Shown here piece by piece: positions 18,838 through 28,507 of a stretch of 64,000 nt of DNA (positions are counted from its first letter, which is position 1; each line of letters starts with the position of its first letter). The notes beneath the pieces are model-generated. The model saw only the letters and a program-made list of their open reading frames with translations, was not told the DNA's origin and ran no database searches. This DNA comes from Fusobacteriaceae bacterium (lineage in GTDB: Bacteria > Fusobacteriota > Fusobacteriia > Fusobacteriales > Fusobacteriaceae). The position numbers were made by a program, and so were the translations under genes. The DNA is taken from contig CAAFPW010000085.1 in NCBI GenBank assembly GCA_900764925.1, positions 12,770-76,769 of the forward strand, read 5' to 3'.

Positions 18838-18863
18838 GCCCAGAATCATATCTGGGCTTTTTT
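18838..18863 (+). terminator. Intrinsic terminator after TPR gene
   Basis: Perfect 7-bp stem GCCCAGA / TCTGGGC with a 6-base loop, followed directly by TTTTTT. It separates the TPR gene from the downstream kinase. Confidence 0.85.
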
Positions 18864-18876
18864 GATGGAGGTTATT

Positions 18877-20415
18877 ATGAATAAATACTATATTGGTTTT
18901 GATGCAGGAACACAAAGTATAAAAGTAGCAATCTACTCTTTAGATATGGAGACAGTAGCAGAAACCTCTTATCCAACTACTATATATTATCCTCATAGTG
19001 GATGGGTAGAGATGGATGTAAACGAGTATTTAGAAGGTGCAAAAAAAGGGATTAGGGATTGTGTTACACAGATGAGAGAAAAGGGATTGGATCCAAATGA
19101 GATTAGAGGAATTTTTGGTGATGGTATTATCTGTGGTATTGTTGGAATAAATGATGAAGGAAAACCTATTACCCCCTATATCAACTATTTAGACTCTAGA
19201 TGTCAAGCTGATGTTGAATATATCAGTAAAATGAATTTAGATATCTGGGCAAAAGAGACAGGAAACCCTCTTCCAAATTGTATGTTTCCAGCTATGATTG
19301 CAAGATGGATGTTAAAAAATACTGACTTTTCTATATCTGGAAGTAAATTTGTACATAATGCTCCATATATTTTAATGAATTTAGCTGGACTCTCTCCTAA
19401 AGATGCTTTTATAGATTGGGGAACTATGTCTGGTTGGGGACTTGGTTATAATGTCTACAAAAAAACTTGGTCAGAGGAACAGTTAGAAATCTTAGGGATT
19501 GATAAAAAATATCTTCCTAAAATTGTAAAACCTTGGGATATCATAGGTGGATTATCTAAAGAGATGGCGGACTTTACAGGACTTAGAGAGGGACTTCCTA
19601 TATGTGCTGGGGCTGGGGATACTATGCAATCTATGTTGGGATGTGGACTTTTGGATAAAAATATGGCTGCTGATGTAGCTGGAACTTGTGCTATGTTCTG
19701 TGTATCAACTGATGGAATAAAAGAAGAACTAAGCAGACCTGAGTGTAATCTAATTTTTAACAGTGGAACTTTAGAAAACACATATTTCTATTGGGGATTT
19801 ATTAGAACAGGTGGTTTAGCTCTAGCGTGGTTTAAAGATAAAGTTTGTAATAAAGTTGGAGACAGTTCATATTTTGATATACTATCTCAAGGAGCTGAAA
19901 AAGTTAGCCCTGGATCAAATGGTGTTCTATTCATTCCGTACTTAACTAAAGGAAGTGGAGAGTTAGCTAACGCCAGTGGTTGTTTCTTAAATATGGGACT
20001 AGACAGTGATCAATTTGTTATGTGGAGAGCTGTTCTGGAAGCTATTGGTTATGATTATATTGGTATTGCTAATATTTATAAAAAAGGAGGAGTTCCTTTT
20101 AAAGAGATCACTATAACAGAGGGTGGAAGTAAAAGTAATCTTTGGAATCAAATAAAAGCTGACATGTTAAATACTGAGGTAAAAACATTAAAGAAATCAG
20201 TTGGAGCTGTTATGATGAATATACTCACAGTGGCTTTTGCTCTTGGTGATATTTCAGATTTAAAAGAAGAGATTCAAAAAAATCTAAATATTAACAAAAA
20301 ATATTATCCTAATGAGGATATTTCAAAAAAATATAGAAATTTTTTTGAGATAAGAAAAGAGTTGCTAAGCAGCAATATGAGTGATGTCTTTAAGACTTTA
20401 GAAAAAATCAAGTAA
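18877..20415 (+). CDS. FGGY-family carbohydrate kinase
   Basis: A 512-residue sugar kinase. N-terminal YYIGFDAGTQSIKVAIY is the phosphate-binding loop of the FGGY fold, and GAGDTMQSMLG (about residue 247) holds the catalytic Asp. TEGGSKSNLWNQIKADML in the C-terminal domain is the second ATP-binding signature. Length and pattern resemble xylulokinase, but the sugar cannot be assigned. ATG 18877 is chosen because GGAGG lies 5 bases upstream; earlier in-frame starts overlap the terminator. It stands alone, with no transporter or isomerase next to it. Confidence 0.85.
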   Translation: MNKYYIGFDAGTQSIKVAIYSLDMETVAETSYPTTIYYPHSGWVEMDVNEYLEGAKKGIRDCVTQMREKGLDPNEIRGIFGDGIICGIVGINDEGKPITPYINYLDSRCQADVEYISKMNLDIWAKETGNPLPNCMFPAMIARWMLKNTDFSISGSKFVHNAPYILMNLAGLSPKDAFIDWGTMSGWGLGYNVYKKTWSEEQLEILGIDKKYLPKIVKPWDIIGGLSKEMADFTGLREGLPICAGAGDTMQSMLGCGLLDKNMAADVAGTCAMFCVSTDGIKEELSRPECNLIFNSGTLENTYFYWGFIRTGGLALAWFKDKVCNKVGDSSYFDILSQGAEKVSPGSNGVLFIPYLTKGSGELANASGCFLNMGLDSDQFVMWRAVLEAIGYDYIGIANIYKKGGVPFKEITITEGGSKSNLWNQIKADMLNTEVKTLKKSVGAVMMNILTVAFALGDISDLKEEIQKNLNINKKYYPNEDISKKYRNFFEIRKELLSSNMSDVFKTLEKIK

Positions 20416-20424
20416 AATTTTTTC

Positions 20425-20453
20425 TTGACAATTAAAAATAATAAGAGTATACT
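20425..20453 (+). promoter_or_regulatory. Promoter for M-box / mgtA leader
   Basis: TTGACA (20425-20430), 17-base spacer, TATACT (20448-20453). It begins only 10 bases after the kinase stop, and the M-box follows at once. Confidence 0.8.
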
Positions 20454-20465
20454 TTAGACAACTTA

Positions 20466-20625
20466 ATAGTTCCGGTAGGTAAGGCTACTACAGGGATATG
20501 GATTGCTGCCGCAAAATAGTGGAGACACTATGCGTTGGTTTGAACAGGCAACATCGAAACCAAGGTGTTATCTAATGTAACTTCATTGCCCTGCAGAGTT
20601 GAAGCTCAAACGGTGGCAGAAAGTT
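20466..20625 (+). promoter_or_regulatory. M-box (ykoK) Mg2+ riboswitch
   Basis: The sequence carries the conserved M-box pieces in order: GTAGGTAAGGCTACTACAGG, GCTGCCGC, an extra stem region, CATTGCCCTGCAGAGTTGAA and GCTCAAACGGTGGCAG. M-box RNAs fold on Mg2+ and switch off Mg2+ transporter genes. A strong terminator follows at 20657 and the first full-length gene downstream is an MgtA-type ATPase, which fits perfectly. Boundaries are approximate. Confidence 0.92.
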
Positions 20626-20656
20626 TTTACAATTTTTTGTATTCATTTGGATTATA

Positions 20657-20696
20657 TTCCATACCACTGTTTGATTTGGTATGGAATTTTTTATTT
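20657..20696 (+). terminator. M-box expression-platform terminator
   Basis: Perfect 10-bp stem TTCCATACCA / TGGTATGGAA with a 10-base loop followed by a T-rich run. It lies 32 bases after the aptamer and is the expected Mg2+-induced terminator. Confidence 0.85.
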
Positions 20697-20720
20697 TCTT
20701 GATTTTTTAGGAGGTGTAGT

Positions 20721-20795
20721 ATGGACGTAGAGAATGGCAGTAGTATATATTTAAAAGTTCAATATGTTACAGACATTCTTTATGTCTGTTTTTAA
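20721..20795 (+). CDS. Short leader ORF upstream of mgtA (24 aa)
   Basis: A 24-codon ORF starting at ATG 20721, 4 bases after the strong site AGGAGGTG, and ending TAA at 20795. The peptide starts MDVENGSSIYLK and ends DILYVCF; it is not clearly a membrane peptide. Codons 17-24 form the small hairpin at 20769-20789, and codons 8-13 form the 5' arm of a longer helix, so ribosome movement would change folding. I infer a regulatory leader peptide rather than a functional small protein. The acidic N-terminus is reminiscent, at most, of enteric MgtL; there is no sequence similarity. Confidence 0.55.
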   Translation: MDVENGSSIYLKVQYVTDILYVCF

Positions 20796-20826
20796 ACTCG
20801 CACCTGTACTTTTAAACATATGCTAC
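20740..20826 (+). promoter_or_regulatory. Second mgtA leader: long helix enclosing a terminator-like hairpin
   Basis: Bases 20740-20758 pair with 20808-20826 over 19 positions (one GU, one AC mismatch). Inside lies an 8-bp hairpin, ACAGACAT / ATGTCTGT (20769-20789), followed by TTTT. A further 6-base complement of the leader-ORF ribosome site (GCACCT, 20800-20805) could mask it. These structures are downstream of the M-box terminator, so mgtA seems to have two successive control points. Interpretation is inference. Confidence 0.55.
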
Positions 20827-20862
20827 CTTATATCTTATTTTTAAAATTTAAGGAGGATAGCA

Positions 20863-23604
20863 ATGAAAAAAATTATCACTATCTCAAAAAAAGATTTAAA
20901 CTTAAAAAACTTAAGAGATGAAGAGAGTAAAAAAATAAGAGAGTATTCAGCTTTAGAGATTGAAAAAGTCTTAGTTAATCTAAGTTCATCATTGGATGGA
21001 ATGACTTCTGAAGGAGTAGAATTAGCTTTAGACATCTTTGGAAAAAATATAATAACTCATGGAAAGAAAAAATCTCTATTAAAAAAGATAGTTGAAGCTT
21101 TTATCAATCCTTTTACAGCTGTACTATTCTGTTTAGCTGTGGTATCTACATTTACAGATATGGTAATTCCATGGTATTGCAACAACATGGAGGAATTTTC
21201 TCCAATCACTGTAATTATAATCACTACTATGGTTACAATCTCTGGACTACTTCGTTTTATACAAGAGGAAAAGAGTAATTCTGCTGCTGAAAGTCTATCA
21301 GCTATGATTACTACTACAACTTCTGTAAAAAGAGCTGGTGAGGAGAAAAGAGAGATTCCTTTAGAAGATGTAGTTGTTGGAGATATTGTCTATCTTGCTG
21401 CTGGAGATATTATCCCTGCAGACATCAGAATTATTGAGTGTAAAGACTTTTTCATAAGTCAATCATCTCTTACTGGAGAGAGTGAACCAATAGAGAAGAC
21501 TTCAAAAGCTATATCTGATGAAAATTTAGGAGTTACTGAATTAAATAATATCGCTTTTATGGGAAGTAATGTTATCAGTGGTTCAGCTGTTGGTATTGTT
21601 ATAGCTACTGGAGATAATACTCTTTTTGGTTCTATTTCAAAATCTTTAGTTTCTAATGAAAAAATTGAATCTAGTTTTGAAAAAGGTGTAAACTCTGTTT
21701 CTTGGCTACTAATTCGTTTTATGTTAGTAATGGTTCCTATTGTATTCTTTGTCAATGGATTTACAAAGGGAAGTTGGATACAAGCTCTACTTTTTGCTAT
21801 CTCAATAGCTGTTGGACTTACACCAGAGATGCTTCCTATGATAGTTACTACTTGCCTTGCTAAAGGTGCTGTATCTATGGCAAAAAAGAAAACTATTGTA
21901 AAAAATCTTAACTCAATACAAAATTTTGGTTCAATGGATATACTTTGTACAGATAAAACTGGAACTATAACTTTAGATAAAGTTGTTTTAGAGTATCATA
22001 TGGATGTACATGGAAAGGAAAATAATCGTATACTTCGTCATGCTTTTTTAAATAGCTGGTTTCAAACAGGATTAAAAAACCTTTTGGATCTATCTATTAT
22101 TGAAAAAAGTAAAGAGGAGTCTGAAAAGGATGATTCTCTAAAAGAGTTGGAAAAAAGATATACAAAGGTTGATGAGATTCCTTTTGATTTTTCACGTCGT
22201 CGTATGACTGTTGTAGTTGAAGATAAAAATGGAAAAAGACAGATGATAACTAAAGGAGCGGTAGAGGAGATGTTATCTATCTGTAAATTTGCTGAATACA
22301 ATGGTGAAATTCTACCACTTACTGAAGAGATAAAAGAAGATGTCTTAAGAACTGTGGATAATCTCAATGAAGATGGACTTCGTGTAATCGCTCTTGCTCA
22401 AAAAACAAATCCATCTCCTGTTGAAAGTTTTGGAGTTAAAGACGAGATGGATATGGTGCTTATGGGATATCTTGCTTTCTTAGATCCACCTAAACCTACT
22501 ACTGCTAAGGCTATCTTAGCTCTAAATGAGTATGGAGTAAGAACAAAGGTTTTAACTGGAGATAACGACAAAGTAACTAAGAGTATTTGTGGAAAAGTTG
22601 GACTTAACAGTAATGAGATTTTACTTGGAACAGATATAGAAAAGATGAGCGATGATGAGTTAGCAAAAGTTGTGGAAAGGGTAGATATATTTGCTAAACT
22701 ATCTCCTATGCAAAAAACTAGAATAGTTAGTATCTTGAAAAAGAATGGTCATACTGTTGGATTTATGGGAGATGGTATCAATGATGCAGCAGCTATGAAA
22801 GAGGCTGACATTGGAATCTCAGTAGATACTGCTGTGGATATTGCTAAGGAATCTGCTGATATAATTCTTCTTGAAAAGGATTTGATGGTATTAGAAGAGG
22901 GAATCATTGAAGGACGTAAAACTTATGCCAACATGATAAAATATATCAAGATGACAGCTTCATCAAATTTCGGAAATATGTTCTCTGTTTTAGCTGCAAG
23001 TGCTTTTTTACCATTTTTACCAATGATGAGCATACATCTTATACTATTAAATCTAATCTATGATCTTTCATGTACAGCTATCCCTTGGGATAATGTGGAT
23101 ACTGAGTTTTTAAAAGTTCCTAGAAAATGGGAAGCTGACTCTATTGGTAAATTTATGTTGTGGGTAGGTCCTACAAGTTCTATTTTCGATATTACAACAT
23201 ACCTATTAATGTATTTTGTAATCTGTCCTATCTTTGTTTCAAATGGAGTACTTTATAATTCTATTCCAATTGATAATGAAGCATTAAGGGCGACATATGA
23301 AGCTATGTTCCAAACTGGTTGGTTCATTGAATCTATGTGGACACAAACATTGGTTATCCATATGATAAGAACTCCTAAGATATCATTTATTCAAAGTATT
23401 GCTTCTCTTCCTGTAATTTTACTTACAATACTAGGAGTAATATCTGTATCTATTATTCCATATACTAGACTTGGCATCTATTTAGGATTAACACCTCTTC
23501 CATTTGTATTTTGGATTGGACTTATCTTAACAGTGGTTGCCTATATGTTAGTGGTAACTTTTATAAAGAAGAAATACATAAAAAAATATGGAGAGCTTCT
23601 TTAA
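20863..23604 (+). CDS. mgtA: Mg2+-importing P-type ATPase
   Basis: A 913-residue P3B-type ATPase. Visible landmarks: actuator TGES at about residues 204-207, membrane PEMLPM at about 325, phosphorylation site DKTGT with Asp at 364, hinge [18 protein letters not shown], and about ten transmembrane helices. The E-P-E-M-LPMI region and C-terminal six-helix bundle match MgtA/MgtB. Placement behind an M-box supports Mg2+ uptake under Mg2+ limitation. AGGAGG precedes the ATG. Confidence 0.93.
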   Translation: MKKIITISKKDLNLKNLRDEESKKIREYSALEIEKVLVNLSSSLDGMTSEGVELALDIFGKNIITHGKKKSLLKKIVEAFINPFTAVLFCLAVVSTFTDMVIPWYCNNMEEFSPITVIIITTMVTISGLLRFIQEEKSNSAAESLSAMITTTTSVKRAGEEKREIPLEDVVVGDIVYLAAGDIIPADIRIIECKDFFISQSSLTGESEPIEKTSKAISDENLGVTELNNIAFMGSNVISGSAVGIVIATGDNTLFGSISKSLVSNEKIESSFEKGVNSVSWLLIRFMLVMVPIVFFVNGFTKGSWIQALLFAISIAVGLTPEMLPMIVTTCLAKGAVSMAKKKTIVKNLNSIQNFGSMDILCTDKTGTITLDKVVLEYHMDVHGKENNRILRHAFLNSWFQTGLKNLLDLSIIEKSKEESEKDDSLKELEKRYTKVDEIPFDFSRRRMTVVVEDKNGKRQMITKGAVEEMLSICKFAEYNGEILPLTEEIKEDVLRTVDNLNEDGLRVIALAQKTNPSPVESFGVKDEMDMVLMGYLAFLDPPKPTTAKAILALNEYGVRTKVLTGDNDKVTKSICGKVGLNSNEILLGTDIEKMSDDELAKVVERVDIFAKLSPMQKTRIVSILKKNGHTVGFMGDGINDAAAMKEADIGISVDTAVDIAKESADIILLEKDLMVLEEGIIEGRKTYANMIKYIKMTASSNFGNMFSVLAASAFLPFLPMMSIHLILLNLIYDLSCTAIPWDNVDTEFLKVPRKWEADSIGKFMLWVGPTSSIFDITTYLLMYFVICPIFVSNGVLYNSIPIDNEALRATYEAMFQTGWFIESMWTQTLVIHMIRTPKISFIQSIASLPVILLTILGVISVSIIPYTRLGIYLGLTPLPFVFWIGLILTVVAYMLVVTFIKKKYIKKYGELL

Positions 23605-23728
23605 TTATTAGTAATATTTATAAATTTATAATTATTTATTATTTTTAATTTTTTTCTACTTATGGTATTCTATATAATGTATTCGTAATTCATGCAAAAT
23701 TAAACTTTATATAGAGAGGTAACCAAAA

Positions 23729-25285
23729 ATGAACAATCAATATGAGATTTTAAAAAATGAGATAAGTTCTTTTCGTGAAATAGGGCATAAGTTCTGTAAT
23801 AAAGAGTTATCTGTGGGAGATTTCAAAGCTATTTCTGGTGGAATGGGTGTCTATGCTCAAAGAGGTGGAGAGAGTTTTATGATTAGACTTCGTACAAACT
23901 CTGGTATTCTTTCTTTAAAACATCTAAAATTAATAGAAAGTTTTTTAGAAAAATATGATATTGAAAAACTACACCTTACTACTAGACAAGCAATTCAATT
24001 ACATGATCTTTCAATAGATAATATTTGTAATATAATGGATGAAGCTTTAGACAATGGTTTATATACTCATGGTGGGGGTGGAAATTTCCCAAGAAACGTA
24101 AGTCTTTCACCTTTATCTGGAGTAGAAAAAAATGAAGCTTTTGATGTAACAGATTTTGCTAATGCAATTAGCAAATATCTAATGGAAAGAATTATTACAT
24201 ATAAGTTACCTAGAAAATTAAAAATATCAATATCTTCTAGCTCTAAAGATGATGCAAATTCTACTATTAATGACTTAGGTTTTATTGCTAAAGTAGAAGA
24301 TGGAAAACCATACTTTGATATGTATTTAGCTGGTGGACTTGGAAATAATCCTGGAATTGCTATTCCATATGGAAAGAGAGTAGAGCCTAATGAAATATTA
24401 TACTATGTAGAAGCTATGGTCAATCTTTTTATAGCTGAAGGAGATTATCAAAATAAAGCTAAAGCTAGAATAAGATATATTCCTAGAAGAATGGGAGTTG
24501 AAAACTTCTTAATCGCTTTTGATAAACACTTAGAAGAAGTTAAAAAATCTAAAGATTTAGATTTAAACTTAAATATAACTCTTTCAGAAACAACTGAGTG
24601 TTCTTCTCACAAGTTACCTGAATCAACATATTTAATACATCAAAGACAAGATGGATTATATACTTTGATAGTTCATCCTGTAAATGGACAATTCTATAAA
24701 AAAGATTTCAGTAATCTAGTTAAATTTTTAGAAAAGAATGAAAATGTAGAAGCTAGACTTAGTATGAATGAGAATGTATATGTTAGAAATTTAAATGAAA
24801 CTCAAGTTAAAGAATTAGAGGATATAGTTGGACACTTTAATGGAAAAAGTAAAATCAGACAAAGTGTAAGTTGTATTGGAGTTCCTACTTGCCAACTTGG
24901 AATAGAGCAAAGCCAAACTTTATTAAAGAATATCCTAAATTACCTTCAAGAAAACTCTATTAAAGAGGATAGATTACCTAGTATAAATATCTCTGGTTGT
25001 CATAACTCTTGTGGTAGACACCAAGCTTCAGATATGGGATTTGTTGGAGGAAAGAAAAGAGTTGGAGAAACTTTAGAAGATGTTTTCGATATCTATATAG
25101 GTGGTGTTGTAGCTGAAGGTCAAACAACTTTAGGAGAAAAAGTTGGTACTATAATTATGAGAGATATCCCAACTTTTATTGGAGAACTATCTCAAGTCTT
25201 AAATAGTAAAGATACTACTTATAGAGAGTTTATAAAAGATAACAGAGAAGAATTTAGCCAACTATTGTCTAAATATCTAGCTTAA
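23729..25285 (+). CDS. Siroheme-dependent nitrite/sulfite reductase family protein
   Basis: A 518-residue protein with the two ferredoxin-like halves of this family (first half containing TTRQAIQLHDL and GGGGNFPRNV). The C-terminal part has the cluster ligands CIGVPTC (Cys 382 and 388) and CHNSC (Cys 424 and 428) for a 4Fe-4S cluster bridged to siroheme. It could reduce sulfite or nitrite; the sequence does not decide. It stands alone with an AGAGAGG site at 23715, preceded by a TATAAT-like -10 near 23675. A siroheme enzyme fits the chelatase gene further along, but they are not linked. Confidence 0.85.
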   Translation: MNNQYEILKNEISSFREIGHKFCNKELSVGDFKAISGGMGVYAQRGGESFMIRLRTNSGILSLKHLKLIESFLEKYDIEKLHLTTRQAIQLHDLSIDNICNIMDEALDNGLYTHGGGGNFPRNVSLSPLSGVEKNEAFDVTDFANAISKYLMERIITYKLPRKLKISISSSSKDDANSTINDLGFIAKVEDGKPYFDMYLAGGLGNNPGIAIPYGKRVEPNEILYYVEAMVNLFIAEGDYQNKAKARIRYIPRRMGVENFLIAFDKHLEEVKKSKDLDLNLNITLSETTECSSHKLPESTYLIHQRQDGLYTLIVHPVNGQFYKKDFSNLVKFLEKNENVEARLSMNENVYVRNLNETQVKELEDIVGHFNGKSKIRQSVSCIGVPTCQLGIEQSQTLLKNILNYLQENSIKEDRLPSINISGCHNSCGRHQASDMGFVGGKKRVGETLEDVFDIYIGGVVAEGQTTLGEKVGTIIMRDIPTFIGELSQVLNSKDTTYREFIKDNREEFSQLLSKYLA

Positions 25286-25307
25286 AATTATTAAATATGT
25301 TAAAATG

Positions 25308-25338
25308 TATAGAGGGAGATATCCCTCTATATTTTTTT
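25308..25338 (+). terminator. Intrinsic terminator after reductase gene
   Basis: Perfect 10-bp stem TATAGAGGGA / TCCCTCTATA with a GATA loop, followed by TTTTTTT. It lies immediately before the WYL gene. Confidence 0.88.
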
Positions 25339-25351
25339 GAAAGGATAAGCA

Positions 25352-26188
25352 ATGGAGAAAAAGATACGTATAACTCTCAATAAAAATGCTATAGATATTT
25401 TAGAAGCTGATAGTCAAAGCTTTAAAGTCACTAAAAATTTTCTTATTAACTATATCTTTGATATTTTAAAGGAGGAAAAAATAGAAAATATCTATCCTGA
25501 TGAAAAGATTAAAGGTATTGTTCAATTCAATTTGAATAAAAAAAATCAAAATATATATTATGATATTTTAATGGAGCAAAATATACAAGTGGAAGCTGAG
25601 TTTATTAGAAAGATGATCTATCGTTATACTCATCAATCTAAAAGTTCTAGAGAGATATTTATCTATCAGGAGATTATAAGTAGAATAGAGTATGGTATAA
25701 AAAATAGACGAGTTCTAAAAATAAATTTTAATGATAATAGAAAAACATCTATTCTTCCCTTTTATATTGGAACTTCTAAGTTAGAATTGGGAAACTATAT
25801 TTTCTGTTACGATCTGTTGGAAGATAGATATAAAAACTATAAACTTAGTAATGTTAAAGGAGTTTTTATAACTCAAGAGAGAAGAGAGTGGAAAAACTTA
25901 GAGTTTATAGATAATGTAATTAAAAACTTTGATCCATTCCTATCTCAAGGACAAAAAATAAAAGCTATCTTAACTGATGAAGGAAAAAAACTTCTTTCAT
26001 CTATTGCTCTCAATCGTCCTGAAACTATCTCAATCATAGGGGATACCTATGAATTTAAGTGTTCTGAACAACAGGCTAAAAGATATTTTGCTTACTTTTT
26101 AGATGAGATTGAGATTCTAGAACCCCTCTCTTTGAGAGAGTGGTTTATTGAGAAATATAGTTCCGCTTTAAAAAAGCTTTTAAGATAA
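25352..26188 (+). CDS. WYL-domain regulator with ribbon-helix-helix-like N-terminus
   Basis: A 278-residue protein. Residues 1-45 (KKIRITLNKNAIDILEAD, then a helix NFLINYIFDIL) look like a ribbon-helix-helix DNA-binding domain. From about 105 there is a WYL-type Sm-like fold (ISRIEYGIKNRRVLKINF, ILPFYIGTSKLELGNYIFCYD), and a C-terminal WCX-like region. WYL proteins are ligand-sensing regulators. The start lies 13 bases after a strong terminator with only a modest AAAGGA site, so expression may depend on readthrough or a promoter inside the terminator region. Target unknown. Confidence 0.75.
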   Translation: MEKKIRITLNKNAIDILEADSQSFKVTKNFLINYIFDILKEEKIENIYPDEKIKGIVQFNLNKKNQNIYYDILMEQNIQVEAEFIRKMIYRYTHQSKSSREIFIYQEIISRIEYGIKNRRVLKINFNDNRKTSILPFYIGTSKLELGNYIFCYDLLEDRYKNYKLSNVKGVFITQERREWKNLEFIDNVIKNFDPFLSQGQKIKAILTDEGKKLLSSIALNRPETISIIGDTYEFKCSEQQAKRYFAYFLDEIEILEPLSLREWFIEKYSSALKKLLR

Positions 26189-26215
26189 ATAGGGAGGAAA
26201 AACCTCCCTATTTTA
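26187..26215. terminator. Bidirectional terminator between convergent genes
   Basis: Perfect 11-bp stem AAATAGGGAGG / CCTCCCTATTT with an AAAAA loop; T-rich on the plus strand and serving the minus-strand ATPase gene as well. It overlaps the stop codons of both genes. Confidence 0.85.
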
Positions 26216-28345
26216 AAATTTTGCCAATCTCTTTACTCCCCAAGAAGCATTTAGAACAGCTAAAAGCGATACCCCAACATCTGAAAATATTGCCATCCAC
26301 ATATTTGCTGCTCCAAATACCCCCAATATCATTACAAGTATTTTTATTCCTAGAGCAAAAACAATATTTTGTATTACAACTTTTTTATTTATTTTAGCTA
26401 TATTTAAAAGCTCTATAATCTTAGATGGTTCATCCTTCATTATAACCACATCTGCTGTTTCAACAGCTATATCACTTCCAACCCCTCCCATAGCTACACC
26501 AATATCAGCTAAGGAAAGAACAGGAGCATCATTTACCCCATCTCCCACAAAAACTACTTTTTTATTTTTTCTATCTAATATCTCTTGTAGTTTTGAAACT
26601 TTATCCTGTGGAAGTAGATGTGTAAAGATATTTTCTCTCTTCAATCCTATCTTTTCTCCAACCATCTCTCCAATCTTTTTACTATCTCCAGTTAACATAT
26701 AACTATCTATTCCATCTTGAGATAATTGAGCAATTGTTCTAGCTGAATCCTCTTTAATCTCATCAGTTATATAGATGTATCCCAAAAATCTTCCATCTTC
26801 AGCTGTATAGATCACAGTACCAGCATATTCCCTCTCCTCAACCTCTATCTCATACTCTTTCATCAATTTATAGTTACCTACCAATATCTCTCTTCCTTCA
26901 TAGTAAGCCACTACTCCAAATCCACTCATCTCTTTATATCCCTCAATGTACCCTTCTTCAATCTCCTCACTCAACTGTGATAAGATAGCTTTTCCAATTG
27001 GATGGTTAGAGTAATATTCTCCAATTTGAGCAGTTTTTAGTAACTCTTCTTTAGTGCAATCTATATTCTCTATACTTTCTATTTTAAATTTTCCTTTTGT
27101 CAAGGTACCTGTTTTATCAAATACAACAGCTTCCACAGAAGTAAGTGCCTCTAAATAGTTTCCCCCTTTGATTAAAATACCTTGTTTAGATGCAATCCCT
27201 ATACTACTAAAAAAAGTAAGAGGTACAGATAAAACTAAAGCACATGGACATGATATTACTAAAAATATCAAAGCTCTTCCAAACCAAGTATTAAAGTTTC
27301 CAAATATTAATGGAAGTACAACTCCAACTACAACAGCTGAGATAACAACAATTGGTGTATAGTATCTTGCAAACTTTGTTATAAATTTTTCTGATTCCGC
27401 TTTTTTATTTCCAGCATCCTCTACCATAGCTATTATCTTATTAATAGTTGAGTCGGCAAAAAGTTTAGTAACTCTAACCTCTAATATTCCACTTCCATTT
27501 AGACTTCCACTTAAAATTTCACTACCCTTTTCCACATCTATTGGAAGAGATTCTCCAGTTAATGTTGCTGTATTTAATGTACTCTCCCCTTTAACTACCA
27601 CTCCATCTACAGGAACCTTCTCTCCAGCTTTGATTATTATTATATCTCCCACTTTCAATTTTTTAGGAGATACTGTGATTAAATCTCCATTCTCATCCTT
27701 TATGTTAGCATATTCAGGTCTTATATCTAAAAGTTTCTCAATAGATTTTCTTGAATTAGCTACTGCTCTATCTTGAAAATACTCCCCTATCTTATAAAAT
27801 AGCATAACCCCTACTGCTTCTGTGCTCTCTTTTAAATAAAAAGCTCCAAAGGTAGCTATTGTCATAAGAAAATTTTCATCCATAAAATTTCCTTTAGTTA
27901 TATTTTTAAAGGATTTTAAAACTACATCCCAACCTAAAATAATGTAAGCTATTACAGAGAGTATCATTCTTATCTGAAAAGAGAAATACCCACTTAAAAT
28001 ACTTATAATAAATAGGATAGTTCCTACAACTATAGTTATCTTCTCTCTTTTCTCTTGTAGCTCCTCTTTTGCTCTCTCCTCCTCTCTCCTTCTTAACTCC
28101 TCTTCCTCATCATACTCTTCCAGTCTCAATATTTTTGTTCCTGGTTCAATTGCATTAGCAAAACAATTTATCTTGTAAAGAAAATTCTCCTCTTCAAACT
28201 TATCATCTGTTTCTAAAGTAAATCTTTTCTTATATAGATCTAAATTAGCATTTAAAACACCAGCCATAGTCCCTGCTTGATGTTGAATTTTTCCAGCACA
28301 ACCAGCACAATCAAGATTTTGAACCTCATACTCAACTTTTTTCAT
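26213..28345 (-). CDS. Heavy-metal P-type ATPase (Zn/Cd/Co type)
   Basis: A 710-residue P1B ATPase. It has an N-terminal heavy-metal-associated domain with CAGCAG (residues 13-18), an acidic/basic linker at about 77-100, and the actuator TGES. The membrane metal site is SCPCALVLS (about 364-372), the DKTGT phosphorylation Asp is near 410, and HPIGKA lies in the nucleotide domain. CPC plus a short Glu-rich linker fit ZntA/CadA-type efflux of Zn, Cd or Pb; copper type is less likely. Promoter and possible operator lie at 28374-28431. Confidence 0.9.
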   Translation of the reverse strand: MKKVEYEVQNLDCAGCAGKIQHQAGTMAGVLNANLDLYKKRFTLETDDKFEEENFLYKINCFANAIEPGTKILRLEEYDEEEELRRREEERAKEELQEKREKITIVVGTILFIISILSGYFSFQIRMILSVIAYIILGWDVVLKSFKNITKGNFMDENFLMTIATFGAFYLKESTEAVGVMLFYKIGEYFQDRAVANSRKSIEKLLDIRPEYANIKDENGDLITVSPKKLKVGDIIIIKAGEKVPVDGVVVKGESTLNTATLTGESLPIDVEKGSEILSGSLNGSGILEVRVTKLFADSTINKIIAMVEDAGNKKAESEKFITKFARYYTPIVVISAVVVGVVLPLIFGNFNTWFGRALIFLVISCPCALVLSVPLTFFSSIGIASKQGILIKGGNYLEALTSVEAVVFDKTGTLTKGKFKIESIENIDCTKEELLKTAQIGEYYSNHPIGKAILSQLSEEIEEGYIEGYKEMSGFGVVAYYEGREILVGNYKLMKEYEIEVEEREYAGTVIYTAEDGRFLGYIYITDEIKEDSARTIAQLSQDGIDSYMLTGDSKKIGEMVGEKIGLKRENIFTHLLPQDKVSKLQEILDRKNKKVVFVGDGVNDAPVLSLADIGVAMGGVGSDIAVETADVVIMKDEPSKIIELLNIAKINKKVVIQNIVFALGIKILVMILGVFGAANMWMAIFSDVGVSLLAVLNASWGVKRLAKF

Positions 28346-28373
28346 TTTAATCTCCCTTTCCTATTTTACAAAA

Positions 28374-28431
28374 TACCATATACCCCTATACCCTATATAT
28401 AAAGATTAACATATTTGATTTTTTTTGTCAA
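28374..28431 (-). promoter_or_regulatory. Promoter and possible metalloregulator site for the P-type ATPase
   Basis: Minus strand TTGACA (28426-28431), 17-base spacer, TAATCT (28403-28408). Downstream of the -10 lies ATACCATATACCCCTATACC with further CCC/TATA words, a G/C-tract spaced pattern reminiscent of CsoR-type metal-sensor operators. The promoter is solid; the operator reading is speculative. Confidence 0.6.
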
Positions 28432-28507
28432 GAAATTTATATAAATTCATAGACAAGTTTTGTTGACTATGTTAAGATATAATGTAAATATAAGAGAGGT
28501 GAGGAAT

